This document shows, piece by piece, positions 16,538 through 24,674 of a stretch of 64,000 bases of DNA. Positions within the stretch are counted from its first letter, which is position 1. The number at the start of each line of letters is the position of its first letter. Location: contig NZ_VIVR01000001.1 of assembly GCF_007828955.1 (NCBI RefSeq), positions 186,001 to 250,000 on the forward strand. The letters run 5' to 3'. This stretch comes from Kitasatospora atroaurantiaca. Lineage in GTDB: Bacteria > Actinomycetota > Actinomycetes > Streptomycetales > Streptomycetaceae. The notes below the pieces were generated by a model. That model searched no databases, had not been told where the DNA came from, and worked only from the letters and a program-made list of their open reading frames with translations. Made by a program: the position numbers and the translations under genes.

Positions 16538-17176
16538 GTGAAGGTCGGTCGGATGTTTCTCGCGTTGGTAGCCGGGGCCGGACTGTTGGTCGGCGCCACG
16601 CCCGCGCACGCCGCCGTTCCCGCGGCGCTGGACCAGTGCTCCGCCGAGGACCACCATGGTGACCCACGGCTCGGCCCGGAGCGGCTCCCGATCCTGGGCC
16701 GCGTGGGGCTGGAGCTGATCGGCTACAACCGCACGGGCGGCCAGGACGAGCAGACCTTCCTCTCCCAGTACTACGACAGCCAGGCCGGCTCCTGGCGCTA
16801 TCCCCCGGCCGACGGCTATCTGACCGGCCCCGACGGGCAGCCCGTCAAGCTGAACCAGACGCTGCTACCCGGCCAGGACATCGACCGCTACGGCAGCGAG
16901 TACGGCTCTTTCCTGGCACCCGAGGGCCTGCCCTACGCCAACCGCTCCATCCCGCCGCAGAGCCTGGACAGCACCTCTGCCCCCGCCGGCTGCAACTACC
17001 ACGACTACCAGGTCGTCAAGCCCTTCACCGTCCACGCCGGCCCGATCGCTCCCTGGTTCAACCAACCCGGCCATGGATGGCAGTTCCAACTCGACGCCAC
17101 TCTGGTCCCCGGCGCTCCAGAACGAATCAATGTCGGCTGGCTGGTCACCAACGGCTACCTCAAGCGCCTCGTCTGA
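16538..17176 (+). CDS. Secreted TNT-domain protein (NAD glycohydrolase toxin fold)
   Basis: A 212-residue protein. The GTG at 16538 is preceded by GGAGG. The signal peptide ends with the AHA site near residue 25. The mature part matches the TNT domain of the tuberculosis necrotizing toxin family: ADGYLTGPDGQPV, then LLPGQDIDRYGSEYGSFLAPEG with the conserved 'DRYG...G.F..P' block, and the C-terminal GHGWQFQL strand. TNT hydrolyses NAD. Here the domain is nearly the whole protein and is exported without a carrier domain. No obvious antitoxin (IFT-like) gene is next to it; because the enzyme is secreted, self-protection may not need one. Confidence 0.8.
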   Translation: MKVGRMFLALVAGAGLLVGATPAHAAVPAALDQCSAEDHHGDPRLGPERLPILGRVGLELIGYNRTGGQDEQTFLSQYYDSQAGSWRYPPADGYLTGPDGQPVKLNQTLLPGQDIDRYGSEYGSFLAPEGLPYANRSIPPQSLDSTSAPAGCNYHDYQVVKPFTVHAGPIAPWFNQPGHGWQFQLDATLVPGAPERINVGWLVTNGYLKRLV

Positions 17177-17360
17177 CACCCCGACGCCAAGGCATCCGCC
17201 CCGCCCGAACACACCGGCTCGGCCTCCACTCCCCGTCGCGGTGGAGGTGGATTGTGATCTCGAGCGCGAGGCCGGCGAAGCCGCGGCTCGACGCATCGCG
17301 GTGCGAACCCTGCTCTCGGCGGCGTGGCGCTCCGCACGCGCGCGGTGGGGGCTTGGGTCG

Positions 17361-17476
17361 TTGATGGTTGGGGTAGTCGGTGTAGCCGTGGTGGTCGCCG
17401 CCCGGAACGTGGTGGTGCCGGGCTCGTTGAGGGCAGCATTGGTACGCCGGCGTCACACCAGGTCAGGGTTTGGCGC
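17361..17476 (-). pseudogene. Old-yellow-enzyme C-terminal remnant
   Basis: The minus strand reads APNPDLV, a stop, RRRTNAALNEPGTTTF, and after a frame change GGDHHGYTDYP. This is the C-terminal block of NADH:flavin oxidoreductases of the OYE family ('NPDLV.R...G..LNEP...TFYGG...GYTDYP'). It has one stop and one frameshift, and nothing of the barrel remains. It fills part of the spacer between the TNT gene and the reductase gene. Confidence 0.55.
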
Positions 17477-17529
17477 CCGGCGTACCGCCGCCGCGGTCGG
17501 ACCCTGGCGTACGGCCACCGCGCCCCGGC

Positions 17530-18126
17530 CTACCCCTTGGCGACCGGCCGGTAGACGCACACGTTCACGCCCGTGCCGCTGGTGACCGTGGAGACCAGTT
17601 CGAGCGTGCGCAGCGCACCGTCGTCGGGGAAGATCGTCTTACCGCCGCCGAGGAGCACCGGCATGATCACGAGCCGGAGCTCGTCGACCAGACCCTCGCT
17701 CAGGAGGGCGCGTGCGAGCGTGGGGCTCCCCATGACCAACAGGTCGCCACCGTCGCTCCCGTGCAGCTCCCGGATTCGGGCGACGGCCTCGTCACCGGGG
17801 ATGCGCGTGGTGTTTTCCCAGGTCAGCTCGTCGTCATCCAGCGTCTGCGACACGACGTACTTAGGGATGGCGTTCATCCGGTCGGCGAAAGGATCGCCGG
17901 CCCGCTCGGGCCACGCCGCGGCCATCGTCTGCCACGTCCGACGCCCGAACAGCAGCGCCCCGGCCCCGGTCATCGCATCGTCGAAGGCACCGCCCACCAC
18001 CTCCGGATCGAAGAACGGATGCGACCAACCGCCATGGGCGAAGCCACCATCGGTGTCCTCCTCAGGTCCGCCCGGCGCCTGCACAACCCCGTCCAAACTC
18101 ATGAACTCACTGATAACGATGCGCAC
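17530..18126 (-). CDS. Dihydrofolate-reductase-like (RibD C-terminal) protein
   Basis: A 198-residue protein starting at GTG 18126 (VRIVISEFMSLDGV). It shows the RibD-C/YwjB pattern: an N-terminal strand with SLDGV, then LLFGRRTWQTM, then GDLLVMGSPTLARALL and LRLVIMPVLLGGGK. These proteins share the DHFR fold and bind NADPH. Their reactions are mostly unknown, and they are not the essential folate enzyme. It is monocistronic and complete. A distinct relative lies at 19768, so the window has two. Confidence 0.85.
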   Translation of the reverse strand: MRIVISEFMSLDGVVQAPGGPEEDTDGGFAHGGWSHPFFDPEVVGGAFDDAMTGAGALLFGRRTWQTMAAAWPERAGDPFADRMNAIPKYVVSQTLDDDELTWENTTRIPGDEAVARIRELHGSDGGDLLVMGSPTLARALLSEGLVDELRLVIMPVLLGGGKTIFPDDGALRTLELVSTVTSGTGVNVCVYRPVAKG

Positions 18127-18436
18127 GGGACACGCTCCTCTTCTTCGCCCACGGTGGTGCGGCACATTGCTCGCGCCGCCTGGATGACCATCTCATCGAC
18201 CACTGACAACGCCTCAGGCGATCAGCAAAGGCCGGGGGAAAGACCGGACCCGTTCACGACACTCACCTCAGGCGCGCAACGACCGGACCCGCCACAAACG
18301 AAGCCGGACCCCCCGCGCACCGCGCCTGCCAGGGACCCGGCAACCACCAACCTACTCATCCAGATCGCGCCGCCACCACAGACACACCCACCCACCCACC
18401 ACCCGACCAGGGCGGCCCCCGCCCCTGGGCGTACGG

Positions 18437-18601
18437 ATGCCCGCTGCGCTCTTCGCCTACGCCGGGATCGCCGCCGTGGTCGCCGCCAGCACGCCGAAGG
18501 GCGCACACGGCCGGATCTCCGCGATCTTCGGTGCCGAGATCGCGATCGTCCTCGCCCTCGCGGCCCGAAGCCGTTCGGGCAGCCGTGCTGCCGTCACGTA
18601 G
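18437..18601 (+). CDS. Possible small hydrophobic protein
   Basis: A 54-codon frame, MPAALFAYAGIAAVVAAS then a polar stretch and FGAEIAIVLALAARSRSG, giving two short membrane segments. Codon third positions are GC-rich, but no ribosome binding site is clear. It may be the end of a lost membrane protein. The remainder of 18127-18791 shows no other gene. Confidence 0.25.
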   Translation: MPAALFAYAGIAAVVAASTPKGAHGRISAIFGAEIAIVLALAARSRSGSRAAVT

Positions 18602-18791
18602 CTGCAGTGCCCCGGAAGCCGTCCTGATCCGGTTCCCGTCCAACGCCCATGGGTGTGCGTCAGGCGCCACCGGGTCGCTGCCGCAAACCGCGTGGCCGCC
18701 GGAACGCGAGGTCGCAAACCCGCCGGACTCCTCGTTCGTGCCGGTCGATGATCGTGTCATGTCCCAGGATCTGAAGAGGAGTTGGAGCAGC

Positions 18792-19535
18792 ATGACGGAG
18801 AAGCTCGACGGCAGGGTGGCGCTGGTGACGGGTGGCAGCCGGGGCATCGGCGAGGCTGTGGCCCTGCGGCTGGCCGAGGACGGTGCCGATGTCGCCCTCA
18901 CCTACCGACAGGACGCGGAGCGCGCGGAGGCCGTAGCGGGGAAGATCGAGGCAATGGGCCGCCGTGCCTGGGCCGTCCGGGCCGACGGCGGCGATCCGGC
19001 GCAGGTGCGGGCCGCCGTTGACGGAGTGGTTGCCCATTTCGGCAGGCTCGACATCCTGGTCAACAACGCGGGTGCCGGAGTGCTGGGGCCGATCGGCGCG
19101 CTGTCGCTGGCGGACGTCGACCTGGTCCTGGGCGTCAACGTGCGGGGATCGTTCCTGGCGGCGCAGGCGGCCGCCGGGCACATGGGCCGTGGCGGACGGA
19201 TCGTCACCATCGGCAGCTGTATGGCCGAGCGGGTGGCGTTCCCGGGCGGCAGCCTCTACGCGACCAGCAAGGCGGCGCTGTTCGGCCTGACCAAGGCGCT
19301 CGCCCGTGAACTGGGCCCGCGGGGCATCACCGCCAACCTGGTCAACCCGGGCCCGACCGACACCGAGATGAACCCCGCCGACGGCCCCGCCGGCTCCGCG
19401 CAGGCGGAGCTGACGGCGCTCGGCGCCTTCGGGCAACCCTCCGACATCGCGGCGACGGTGGCGCACCTCGTGGGAGCGGACGGCCGGTACATCACCGGCG
19501 CCGCCATCGCGGTGGACGGCGGCTTCGCCGCCTGA
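18792..19535 (+). CDS. Short-chain dehydrogenase/reductase (SDR)
   Basis: A 247-residue classical SDR. TGGSRGIG, the dinucleotide loop, lies near residues 12-19. NNAG is near 89, the catalytic Ser is in IGSCM and Tyr/Lys are in YATSK. The C-terminal NPGPTDTEM and ITGAAIAVDGGF are typical of 3-oxoacyl-ACP-reductase-like members. The ATG follows AAGAGGAGTTGGAGCAGC. The substrate is unknown. It is monocistronic and followed by a strong terminator. Confidence 0.92.
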   Translation: MTEKLDGRVALVTGGSRGIGEAVALRLAEDGADVALTYRQDAERAEAVAGKIEAMGRRAWAVRADGGDPAQVRAAVDGVVAHFGRLDILVNNAGAGVLGPIGALSLADVDLVLGVNVRGSFLAAQAAAGHMGRGGRIVTIGSCMAERVAFPGGSLYATSKAALFGLTKALARELGPRGITANLVNPGPTDTEMNPADGPAGSAQAELTALGAFGQPSDIAATVAHLVGADGRYITGAAIAVDGGFAA

Positions 19536-19549
19536 GGCGGTGGGCCTGT

Positions 19550-19580
19550 CCGACCCGGGCGCTTGACCCGCCCGGGTCGG
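19550..19580 (+). terminator. Strong hairpin terminator
   Basis: CCGACCCGGGCG and CGCCCGGGTCGG make a 12-bp perfect stem with a 7-nt loop, 15 bases after the SDR stop codon. Confidence 0.85.
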
Positions 19581-19767
19581 CTCACCGATGGCCCGGACGG
19601 CCGTTGAGAACGTACGGGCCGCGGTGCAGTCGTCGCGGGGAGATCCGCGCTCACGTACCCGTCGTGGGACACGCACAGCGCTCCGGTTCGGCCCCGGCCC
19701 TGTCTGCCGCGCCGTGTGATGCCGGGTGCCGGGGGCTATGACCGACGGCGTTCGCGGTCCTGCACCC

Positions 19768-20334
19768 CTATCGGGTGTAAGTGGTGATGGTGAGGCCGGA
19801 GTCGAAGGATCGCGTGACCGTCGGGGCGAATGTCGCCGGGGTGAAGGGGCCGTCGAACAGGGGGATGCCGGAGCCGATGACCATCGGGTGCCGCTTGATG
19901 ATCAGTTCGTCGATCTCCTCGCTGAGGGCGGCGGCCAGTTTGCCGCCTCCGGCCAGCCATATCCCCATGCCGTCCTGCTTCTTGAGCTGGCGCACCAGCG
20001 CGGCGGGGTCGTCGGCGGCGACCGTCACCTCCGGATCGGGGCTGGTCAGTGTGCGGGACACGACGTACTGCTTCAAGTGGGCGTACGGGCTGGTGAGTCC
20101 CACCCGCAGGCCCGGCTCGTAGGTCCCGCGCCCCATGATCACGGTATCGAAACGCTCGGCGGCCCGGTCGGCCACGCCCAGGGGTCCGCGTGCGGGCGTG
20201 GGCATGGTCTCGGGGAAGTCGGCCAGGATCGCCGCGGCGTCCTCGCCCTCGAAGGGGAAGAAGTCGAACTGGCCGTCGGGACCGGCGATGTAGCCGTCAA
20301 GGGTGGCGGCGATGTAGTAGGTCAGCTTGCGCAT
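19768..20334 (-). CDS. Dihydrofolate-reductase-like (RibD C-terminal) protein, second
   Basis: A 188-residue protein. It begins MRKLTYYIAATLDGYIAGPDG and includes FDTVIMGRGTYEPGL, GIWLAGGGKLAAAL and ELIIKRHPMVIGSGIPLF, the usual four blocks of the DHFR-fold RibD-C family. It is more like the YyaP/YwjB subgroup than the protein at 17530. It is probably an NADPH-dependent reductase of unknown substrate. Directly upstream on the same strand is a GNAT remnant and then the VOC-cupin gene, so it could once have been part of that operon. Confidence 0.88.
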   Translation of the reverse strand: MRKLTYYIAATLDGYIAGPDGQFDFFPFEGEDAAAILADFPETMPTPARGPLGVADRAAERFDTVIMGRGTYEPGLRVGLTSPYAHLKQYVVSRTLTSPDPEVTVAADDPAALVRQLKKQDGMGIWLAGGGKLAAALSEEIDELIIKRHPMVIGSGIPLFDGPFTPATFAPTVTRSFDSGLTITTYTR

Positions 20335-20433
20335 GTGGGTGCTCTTCTCGTTGGACAGTCGGACGGCACGGAGGTGGGGTCGGTGTTGGCGCGTACCGGA
20401 CGGAGGAGGCCCCCGGTAGGGGCGGCCGGGCGC

Positions 20434-20507
20434 CTACAGGTTGAGCCGGTACTCGAAGGCGTGTGTGTCGGCAGGTAGCCCAGCGAGTCGTTGACGTGTC
20501 TCATGAA
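20434..20507 (-). pseudogene. GNAT acetyltransferase C-terminal remnant
   Basis: MRHVNDSLGYLPTHT is followed in a shifted frame by AFEYRLNL and a stop. This is the usual C-terminal block of many GNAT N-acetyltransferases ('M..VN..LGY......YEY.L.L'). Only about 25 residues remain. It fills the gap between the two neighbouring minus-strand genes. Confidence 0.45.
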
Positions 20508-20542
20508 CCGGGGTCGTGCGGCGCACCGTCGGGTGCCTGCCG

Positions 20543-21322
20543 TTACCGGGCCCAGGGCAGGACGCGGGTGCCCTCGGTGCCCGGCACCGAGGCGAGGCCG
20601 TCGGAGCGCATGGCGACGTACGCCTCGGCCGCCTGGGGGGCATGAACCTGGCGGACCACATCCGGCGGGAGGACCACGGTCTGGCCGGCCGAGATCTTCT
20701 CGGTACGGCCCTCGCAGGTGATCTCCAGGGTGCCCGCGGTGACCGTCCAGACCTGTTCGCGACTGATGGTGTGTTCGGGGCCGGTGGCACCGGCCTCCAT
20801 CTCGACCGTCCAGGTGCTGAGTTCGGCGCTTCCCCGGCTGGGGGCGGCAAGGCCGGTCATGGTCGCGTTCGGGGAGACGGTGACGTTCTCCGCCGATGGG
20901 GTGATCACGTGCACGGCGGGCTCCTCGTCTTCCGCGGGGCGGCTGAGTGTGGCCCATTCGACCAGCTGGATGACGACTCCGTTCGGGTCGGTCATCTGGA
21001 ACAGTCGCTCGCCCCAAGGCTCTTCGCGCAGCGGCATGGTGATGGGGGCGCCTTCGCCTCGCAGACGTACTTCTTCCGCCTCGATGCCGGTGACCGTCAG
21101 CGCCAGGATCAGGCCGGCCGCTTGCTGGTCGCGCTGCTCGGCAGGGAGAACCTCGATGCCCCGGCGGAGCAGCACGATGTCCACGGCGGCGTCGTCACGG
21201 GTCAGGGAGGCGAAGCCGTCGTCGGCCATGGCCACCCGGTAACCGAGGTGGGTGGTGAGGAAGTCGCGGGAGGCGTCCACGTCGGCGACGGTCAGGGAAA
21301 GGGTGGAGACAGAGACGTTCAC
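20543..21322 (-). CDS. VOC (glyoxalase-like) and cupin fusion protein
   Basis: A 259-residue two-domain protein. Residues 1-125 form a vicinal-oxygen-chelate domain (VSTLSLTVADVDASRDF to FQMTDPNGVVIQLVEW). Residues 140-259 form a small cupin (GATGPEHTISREQVWTVTAGTLEI, where the usual HxH is replaced by PEH, then VVLPPDVVRQVHAP). Separate VOC and cupin proteins are common; the fusion is less usual. The role is unknown, perhaps ligand-sensing or breakdown of a small toxic compound. It lies in a minus-strand unit behind a 49-residue ORF and diverges from a TetR gene, with two matching operators between, so it is very likely the TetR target. Confidence 0.8.
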   Translation of the reverse strand: MNVSVSTLSLTVADVDASRDFLTTHLGYRVAMADDGFASLTRDDAAVDIVLLRRGIEVLPAEQRDQQAAGLILALTVTGIEAEEVRLRGEGAPITMPLREEPWGERLFQMTDPNGVVIQLVEWATLSRPAEDEEPAVHVITPSAENVTVSPNATMTGLAAPSRGSAELSTWTVEMEAGATGPEHTISREQVWTVTAGTLEITCEGRTEKISAGQTVVLPPDVVRQVHAPQAAEAYVAMRSDGLASVPGTEGTRVLPWAR

Positions 21323-21380
21323 GGCGGCCCCTCGGCAGGTGTGTGGTCGTGCGACGGGTGTGAAGCGGGCTGGTCGACTG

Positions 21381-21530
21381 TCAGCAGTTGCGGCGCGGCG
21401 CGTGCCACCGGGTACGGATGACTGCCCTGCGGCGGCCCGTGCGGGGCAGGTCGCGGAGCAGGCGGTGGGCGGCGAGGGTCGGGCCGGTGCCTTGCGCGGC
21501 GGCGAGCTCGGCGGTGTCGAGCTTTCGCAT
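21381..21530 (-). CDS. Small basic protein in the TetR-controlled unit
   Basis: A 49-residue frame (MRKLDTAELAAAQGTGPTL, ending HAPRRNC). It is not recognised. Almost every codon ends in G or C, and the frame starts just downstream of the two operators, with GAGGGAAAGGG before the ATG. It is therefore likely the first gene of the divergent unit that ends with the VOC-cupin gene. It is rich in Arg with no membrane segment. Confidence 0.5.
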   Translation of the reverse strand: MRKLDTAELAAAQGTGPTLAAHRLLRDLPRTGRRRAVIRTRWHAPRRNC

Positions 21531-21557
21531 GCACGATCCCTTTCCCTCAGGCGAACT

Positions 21558-21624
21558 TTACGACGAACGTAATGTTAGGGGCGGCGAACCGAATAGGTCA
21601 AGGATAATTTTGCGACGGATGTAA
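21558..21624. promoter_or_regulatory. Pair of TetR operators
   Basis: TTACGACGAACGTAA (21558-21572) and TTGCGACGGATGTAA (21610-21624) are two 15-bp imperfect palindromes of one consensus, TTRCGACGRAYGTAA, with centres 52 bp apart (about five helical turns). They lie between the divergent small-protein/VOC-cupin unit and the TetR gene. The second ends 9 bases before the TetR start. This fits autorepression plus repression of the divergent unit. Confidence 0.75.
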
Positions 21625-21633
21625 GATTGCCCC

Positions 21634-22275
21634 ATGAGTATCGAGACACCGGGACTCCGCGAGTCCAAGAAGCAGGAGACCAGGCAGCTGATCTCCGACC
21701 ACGCCACCCGGCTCTTCCTCGAGCACGGCTTCGAAGAGACCACCATCGCCGAGATCGCCACCGCGGCCCGGGTGGCCAAGAAGACGGTCACCAACTACTT
21801 CCCACGCAAAGAGGACCTGGCCCTCGACCACCACGAGGAGTTCACCGCGAGCCTCGCCCGCGCCGTCACCGACCGGGCCGACGGCGAGTCGGCGGTCGCC
21901 GCGCTGCGGCGCGAGTTCAACGCTGCGCTCGACGAACGCGACCCCGTCGCGGGCTTCGCCGGCCCCGACTTCGCCCGCATGATCGCCGACAGTCCCACCC
22001 TCACCGCCCGCCTGCGCGACCTCCACGACCAACGGGAAGAAGCCCTCGCCGCCGCACTGGCCGCCGCCTCCCCCGCCGCGACCCCCGCCATCGCCCCCCG
22101 AGCCGCTGCGGCTCTCCTCGCCGCCGCCCACCGCCTACTGTTCCGGCGCATCCAGGAACTCACACTCGCAGGGCACCCCAACGACCGGATCGCCGCCACC
22201 CTCGCCCCTGAGGCGGCCCACGCCTTCGACCTCCTCGACGCCTCACTCAACGCCTCCCCTGACACCGCGCAGTGA
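21634..22275 (+). CDS. TetR-family repressor
   Basis: A 213-residue regulator. The N-terminal helix-turn-helix is complete: LISDHATRLFLEHGFEETTIAEIATAARVAKKTVTNYF at about residues 18-55. The C-terminal ligand domain is alanine-rich and gives no ligand clue. The ATG at 21634 is close to one operator (21610-21624), so the protein probably represses itself. The divergent target unit encodes a VOC-cupin fusion, which suggests response to a small reactive or antibiotic-like ligand. This is inferred. Confidence 0.9.
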   Translation: MSIETPGLRESKKQETRQLISDHATRLFLEHGFEETTIAEIATAARVAKKTVTNYFPRKEDLALDHHEEFTASLARAVTDRADGESAVAALRREFNAALDERDPVAGFAGPDFARMIADSPTLTARLRDLHDQREEALAAALAAASPAATPAIAPRAAAALLAAAHRLLFRRIQELTLAGHPNDRIAATLAPEAAHAFDLLDASLNASPDTAQ

Positions 22276-22329
22276 CCCGGTCCGCGGCCGGAGAACCTGA
22301 ACGCACGACAGGTCTCCTGAGTACCGCCG

Positions 22330-22745
22330 ACGACCAACCATCCGGGCCCGGATCTGCGGGGCCAACTCGCGGATGTCCACCCGCAGGTCCGGCTCCAGGT
22401 GGCGCAGGATGCCCTGGGTCAGGCTCATGTTGGCGGCCAGCTGGTCGACGCCCCCTGTACCGAGAGCATCCAGGAAAGGCCCGCTGAAGCCGGTGACCGC
22501 AGCGAACCGACCGAAGGCCTCGGCGTTGCCGAAGTCCCCCAGACGGCGCCAGACGGTGAACAGGTTGCGCATGTACTCGTCCCGGTGCGGCCACGGCGCG
22601 ACCAGGACCAGGCTGCGCACCAGCTCGGGGCGCGTCGCCGCGACCCCGGCGGCTACGACCGAGCCGAGCGAGAAGCCAACCAGGTCGACCGGCTCGCCGC
22701 CGGCATGCTCGATCACCGCGGCGATCTCCCCGGCGACCGGCAAAC
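22330..22745 (-). pseudogene. Alpha/beta hydrolase fragment, truncated at both ends
   Basis: The readable part covers VDLVGFSLGSVVAAGVAA (nucleophile elbow GFSLGS), LVLVAPWPHRDEY and the cap region to LAPQIRARM. The N-terminal strands with the HG oxyanion motif and the C-terminal Asp and His of the triad are both missing. At the right edge (22750-22770) the sequence turns into CTTAGTACTGCAACGGC, which looks like an insertion-sequence end and may have caused the 5' truncation. Confidence 0.65.
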
Positions 22746-22836
22746 CCAGGCTTAGTACTGCAACGGCTTTTTTCCGTGATGAGGCCTCAGCTCTTGGGCT
22801 ATGGCCCCGTCGTCTTGTCTACGTACACTGACGGCC

Positions 22837-23220
22837 ATGGCATGCCGCATCAGTGAGCTGATCCTCGACTGCGCCGACCCCGAGCGGCTCGCCGCTTTCT
22901 GGAGCAAGGTCCTCGGCTACGTCGAACTCGGCCGGGAGGACGACGGAAGCATCGCGATCGGGCTGCCCGACGCCGGCTTCGGCGGCCCGCAGCCCACCCT
23001 CGTCCTCAGCCCCAGCAGCGACCCGCGGACCGGGAAGCTCCCACTGCACATCGACGTCAACGCCACCGACCGCGACCAGGACGCCGAGTTGGAGCGGCTG
23101 CTCGCTCTCGGCGCCAGGCCCGTCGACGTCGGCCAGACCGGCACCGAGAGCTGGCACGTCCTGGCCGACCCGGAAGGCAACAAATTCTGCCTCCTGCGCA
23201 CCCGGCTCCAGCCCCTCTGA
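22837..23220 (+). CDS. VOC-family (glyoxalase-like) protein
   Basis: A 127-residue single-domain VOC protein. It begins with SELILDCADPERLAAFWSKVLGY and ends WHVLADPEGNKFCLL, the usual first and last blocks. This type belongs to the glyoxalase-like group with a 'DPEGN.FC' ending; bound metal and substrate are unknown. The ATG at 22837 is the natural start; the open frame further upstream is poor. It is monocistronic and converges on the small gene at 23287. Confidence 0.88.
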   Translation: MACRISELILDCADPERLAAFWSKVLGYVELGREDDGSIAIGLPDAGFGGPQPTLVLSPSSDPRTGKLPLHIDVNATDRDQDAELERLLALGARPVDVGQTGTESWHVLADPEGNKFCLLRTRLQPL

Positions 23221-23232
23221 CCACGTGCGTCC

Positions 23233-23253
23233 GGGCGCCGAGCCGCTCGGCCC
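23233..23253. terminator. Hairpin between convergent genes
   Basis: CCGAG and CTCGG with a 3-nt loop, extended by GGG/CCC across a 2-nt bulge. It lies 12 bases after the VOC stop and before the end of the convergent small gene, so it may serve both. Confidence 0.5.
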
Positions 23254-23286
23254 TTCGAGTGAGGCCGGGGGTTTGGCTCGTCGGTG

Positions 23287-23436
23287 TCAGCACTCGAGCT
23301 TGTGCTTGAGTTCCGCCTTGTTCATCGACGAGCGGCCGCGGATGTTGCGGCGGCAGGCCTCCTCGTAGAGCTGATCGTAGGTGGGGCCGTCGGCACCGGA
23401 GTGGGAGCGCTGGCCGCCCCGTTTGCTGAAGGACAT
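23287..23436 (-). CDS. Small Rho-N/SAP-like protein
   Basis: A 49-residue frame from ATG 23436 (MSFSKRGGQRSHSGADGP). The second half, YDQLYEEACRRNIRGRSSM and NKAELKHKL, is a helix-extended-loop-helix of the Rho N-terminal/SAP type ('LY..A....I.GRS.M.K.EL...L'), which often binds nucleic acid. Third positions are GC-rich. It seems complete, and the role is unknown. Small proteins with this motif are common in actinomycetes. Confidence 0.6.
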   Translation of the reverse strand: MSFSKRGGQRSHSGADGPTYDQLYEEACRRNIRGRSSMNKAELKHKLEC

Positions 23437-23612
23437 GTCGCGGGTGGAGGTGCGGCTCACGGTGCGGGCCCAGTACGGTCTTTACCAGCGCCGCGGGGCT
23501 GGCTGGTGCCCTGGAAAAATCTACGGCTGATCGCCGGACCGGGCCAAGGCCCGGCCATCCGTGGCGGGGCCCTCCGGTCCGGCGTTCTGACCTGCACGGG
23601 ACCTCCGGCCGA

Positions 23613-24650
23613 CTACTGCATCAGTGCGGTGTGCGGGTGGTTCGGCGCCCCCGGGCAGGCGTAGATCTGCTGGTTGTAGCCGTCGCCGATGGTGATCATG
23701 GTCGGTCTCGCCGGGTCGGGGTAGTCGGTGTCCATGGAAACGGCGGCCTGATCCTCGTACGGGGTCCAGCTGTGCATGTCCACGTGCCGCTCTTTCGTGG
23801 CAATCGTCAGCATCGGCTCCATCCGGCTGCCGCAGACGCGGCAGTCCTGGGGTGCGGGATCGGTGAAGCTCCAGGGCGCCCAGCCGCCGGCCTTCCAACC
23901 AGGAGCGACGGACAACTCGCGGTCGTAGTACGTGTCCTCCGCCCCATAATCGGCGCTGCCCGGCTTCGCGCCGGTCTTCTGCCGGGCGCTCCACGCCTGG
24001 ACCTGTGCGCGCAGGTCCGGGTCCAGCTCCACAGCCCGGGGGTACTCGGTGATCTGCTCTGGGAAGACCAGGCACGGCTCCGGCAGGTAGTCGTCGTACT
24101 GGATCGCGGGCGGCTGCGGAGGTGCGGTGAGGACATCGCCGACCGCGGCGGCGGACCGCCAGAACAGCTCGGTCCTGGGCATGTTCTCCCCCGGGTGATC
24201 GAAGGCGCACCACAGCACCTGGAGCAGGTCCGCACCTTCGGGCGGGCGCAGGTCGGGCACCTCGTGGACGTACAGCTGGGCCACGGCCAGCAGTGCGACG
24301 GGCCCCTCAGGGCAGGGGCGGCCGGCGTTGATCCGATCCACCACAGCATGTTCCTGCGGACTGTAGGAGCGAGAGCCCTGCGGTCGGTTCCGGGCAGCCG
24401 CCCGGATCTCCCGCAGCAGCCTGACATCCGCCGGGGAGGTCGCCGGCAGCAGGGCCGGCGCCCGGTGCGTGCCCTCGCAGTGCGGCCAGGGTTCGGCGGA
24501 GGGCCACAGCAGCGGCCCGCCGACCGAACTTTCCTGTGGGGACGGCGATCCCGGGCGCGGGTGCAGCCGGGTCGCCGTCCGGGCCAGCGGGGCCAGCCGC
24601 GGGAGGACCACCGCGATGTCGGCCGGCCTCGGTGGGGTTGTGCGGGTCAT
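23613..24650 (-). CDS. DUF1963/YwqG-like protein, possible immunity partner
   Basis: A 345-residue soluble protein. The ATG at 24650 has GGAGG 5 bases upstream; an ATG at 24662 is less well placed. Visible blocks are VGGPLLWPSAEPWPHC near the start, ALLAVAQLYVHEVPDLRPPEG, LLQVLWCAFDHP and, near the end, CRVCGSRMEPMLTIA with a CxxC. The layout (a 'GG.P.WP' start and 'Q' and 'LQ.F' blocks) resembles DUF1963/YwqG proteins. It begins 24 bases after the nuclease-like gene in the same direction. This tight spacing after a secreted toxin-like gene makes an immunity or delivery role possible, but the sequence does not prove it. Confidence 0.65.
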   Translation of the reverse strand: MTRTTPPRPADIAVVLPRLAPLARTATRLHPRPGSPSPQESSVGGPLLWPSAEPWPHCEGTHRAPALLPATSPADVRLLREIRAAARNRPQGSRSYSPQEHAVVDRINAGRPCPEGPVALLAVAQLYVHEVPDLRPPEGADLLQVLWCAFDHPGENMPRTELFWRSAAAVGDVLTAPPQPPAIQYDDYLPEPCLVFPEQITEYPRAVELDPDLRAQVQAWSARQKTGAKPGSADYGAEDTYYDRELSVAPGWKAGGWAPWSFTDPAPQDCRVCGSRMEPMLTIATKERHVDMHSWTPYEDQAAVSMDTDYPDPARPTMITIGDGYNQQIYACPGAPNHPHTALMQ

Positions 24651-24674
24651 GCCGACCTCCATGCGGCACCGGTC

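Noticed and set aside
22750..22800. Complete insertion sequence next to the alpha/beta hydrolase fragment
   Set aside because: Only an end-like sequence (CTTAGTACTGCAACGGC) is visible; no matching opposite end or transposase was found.
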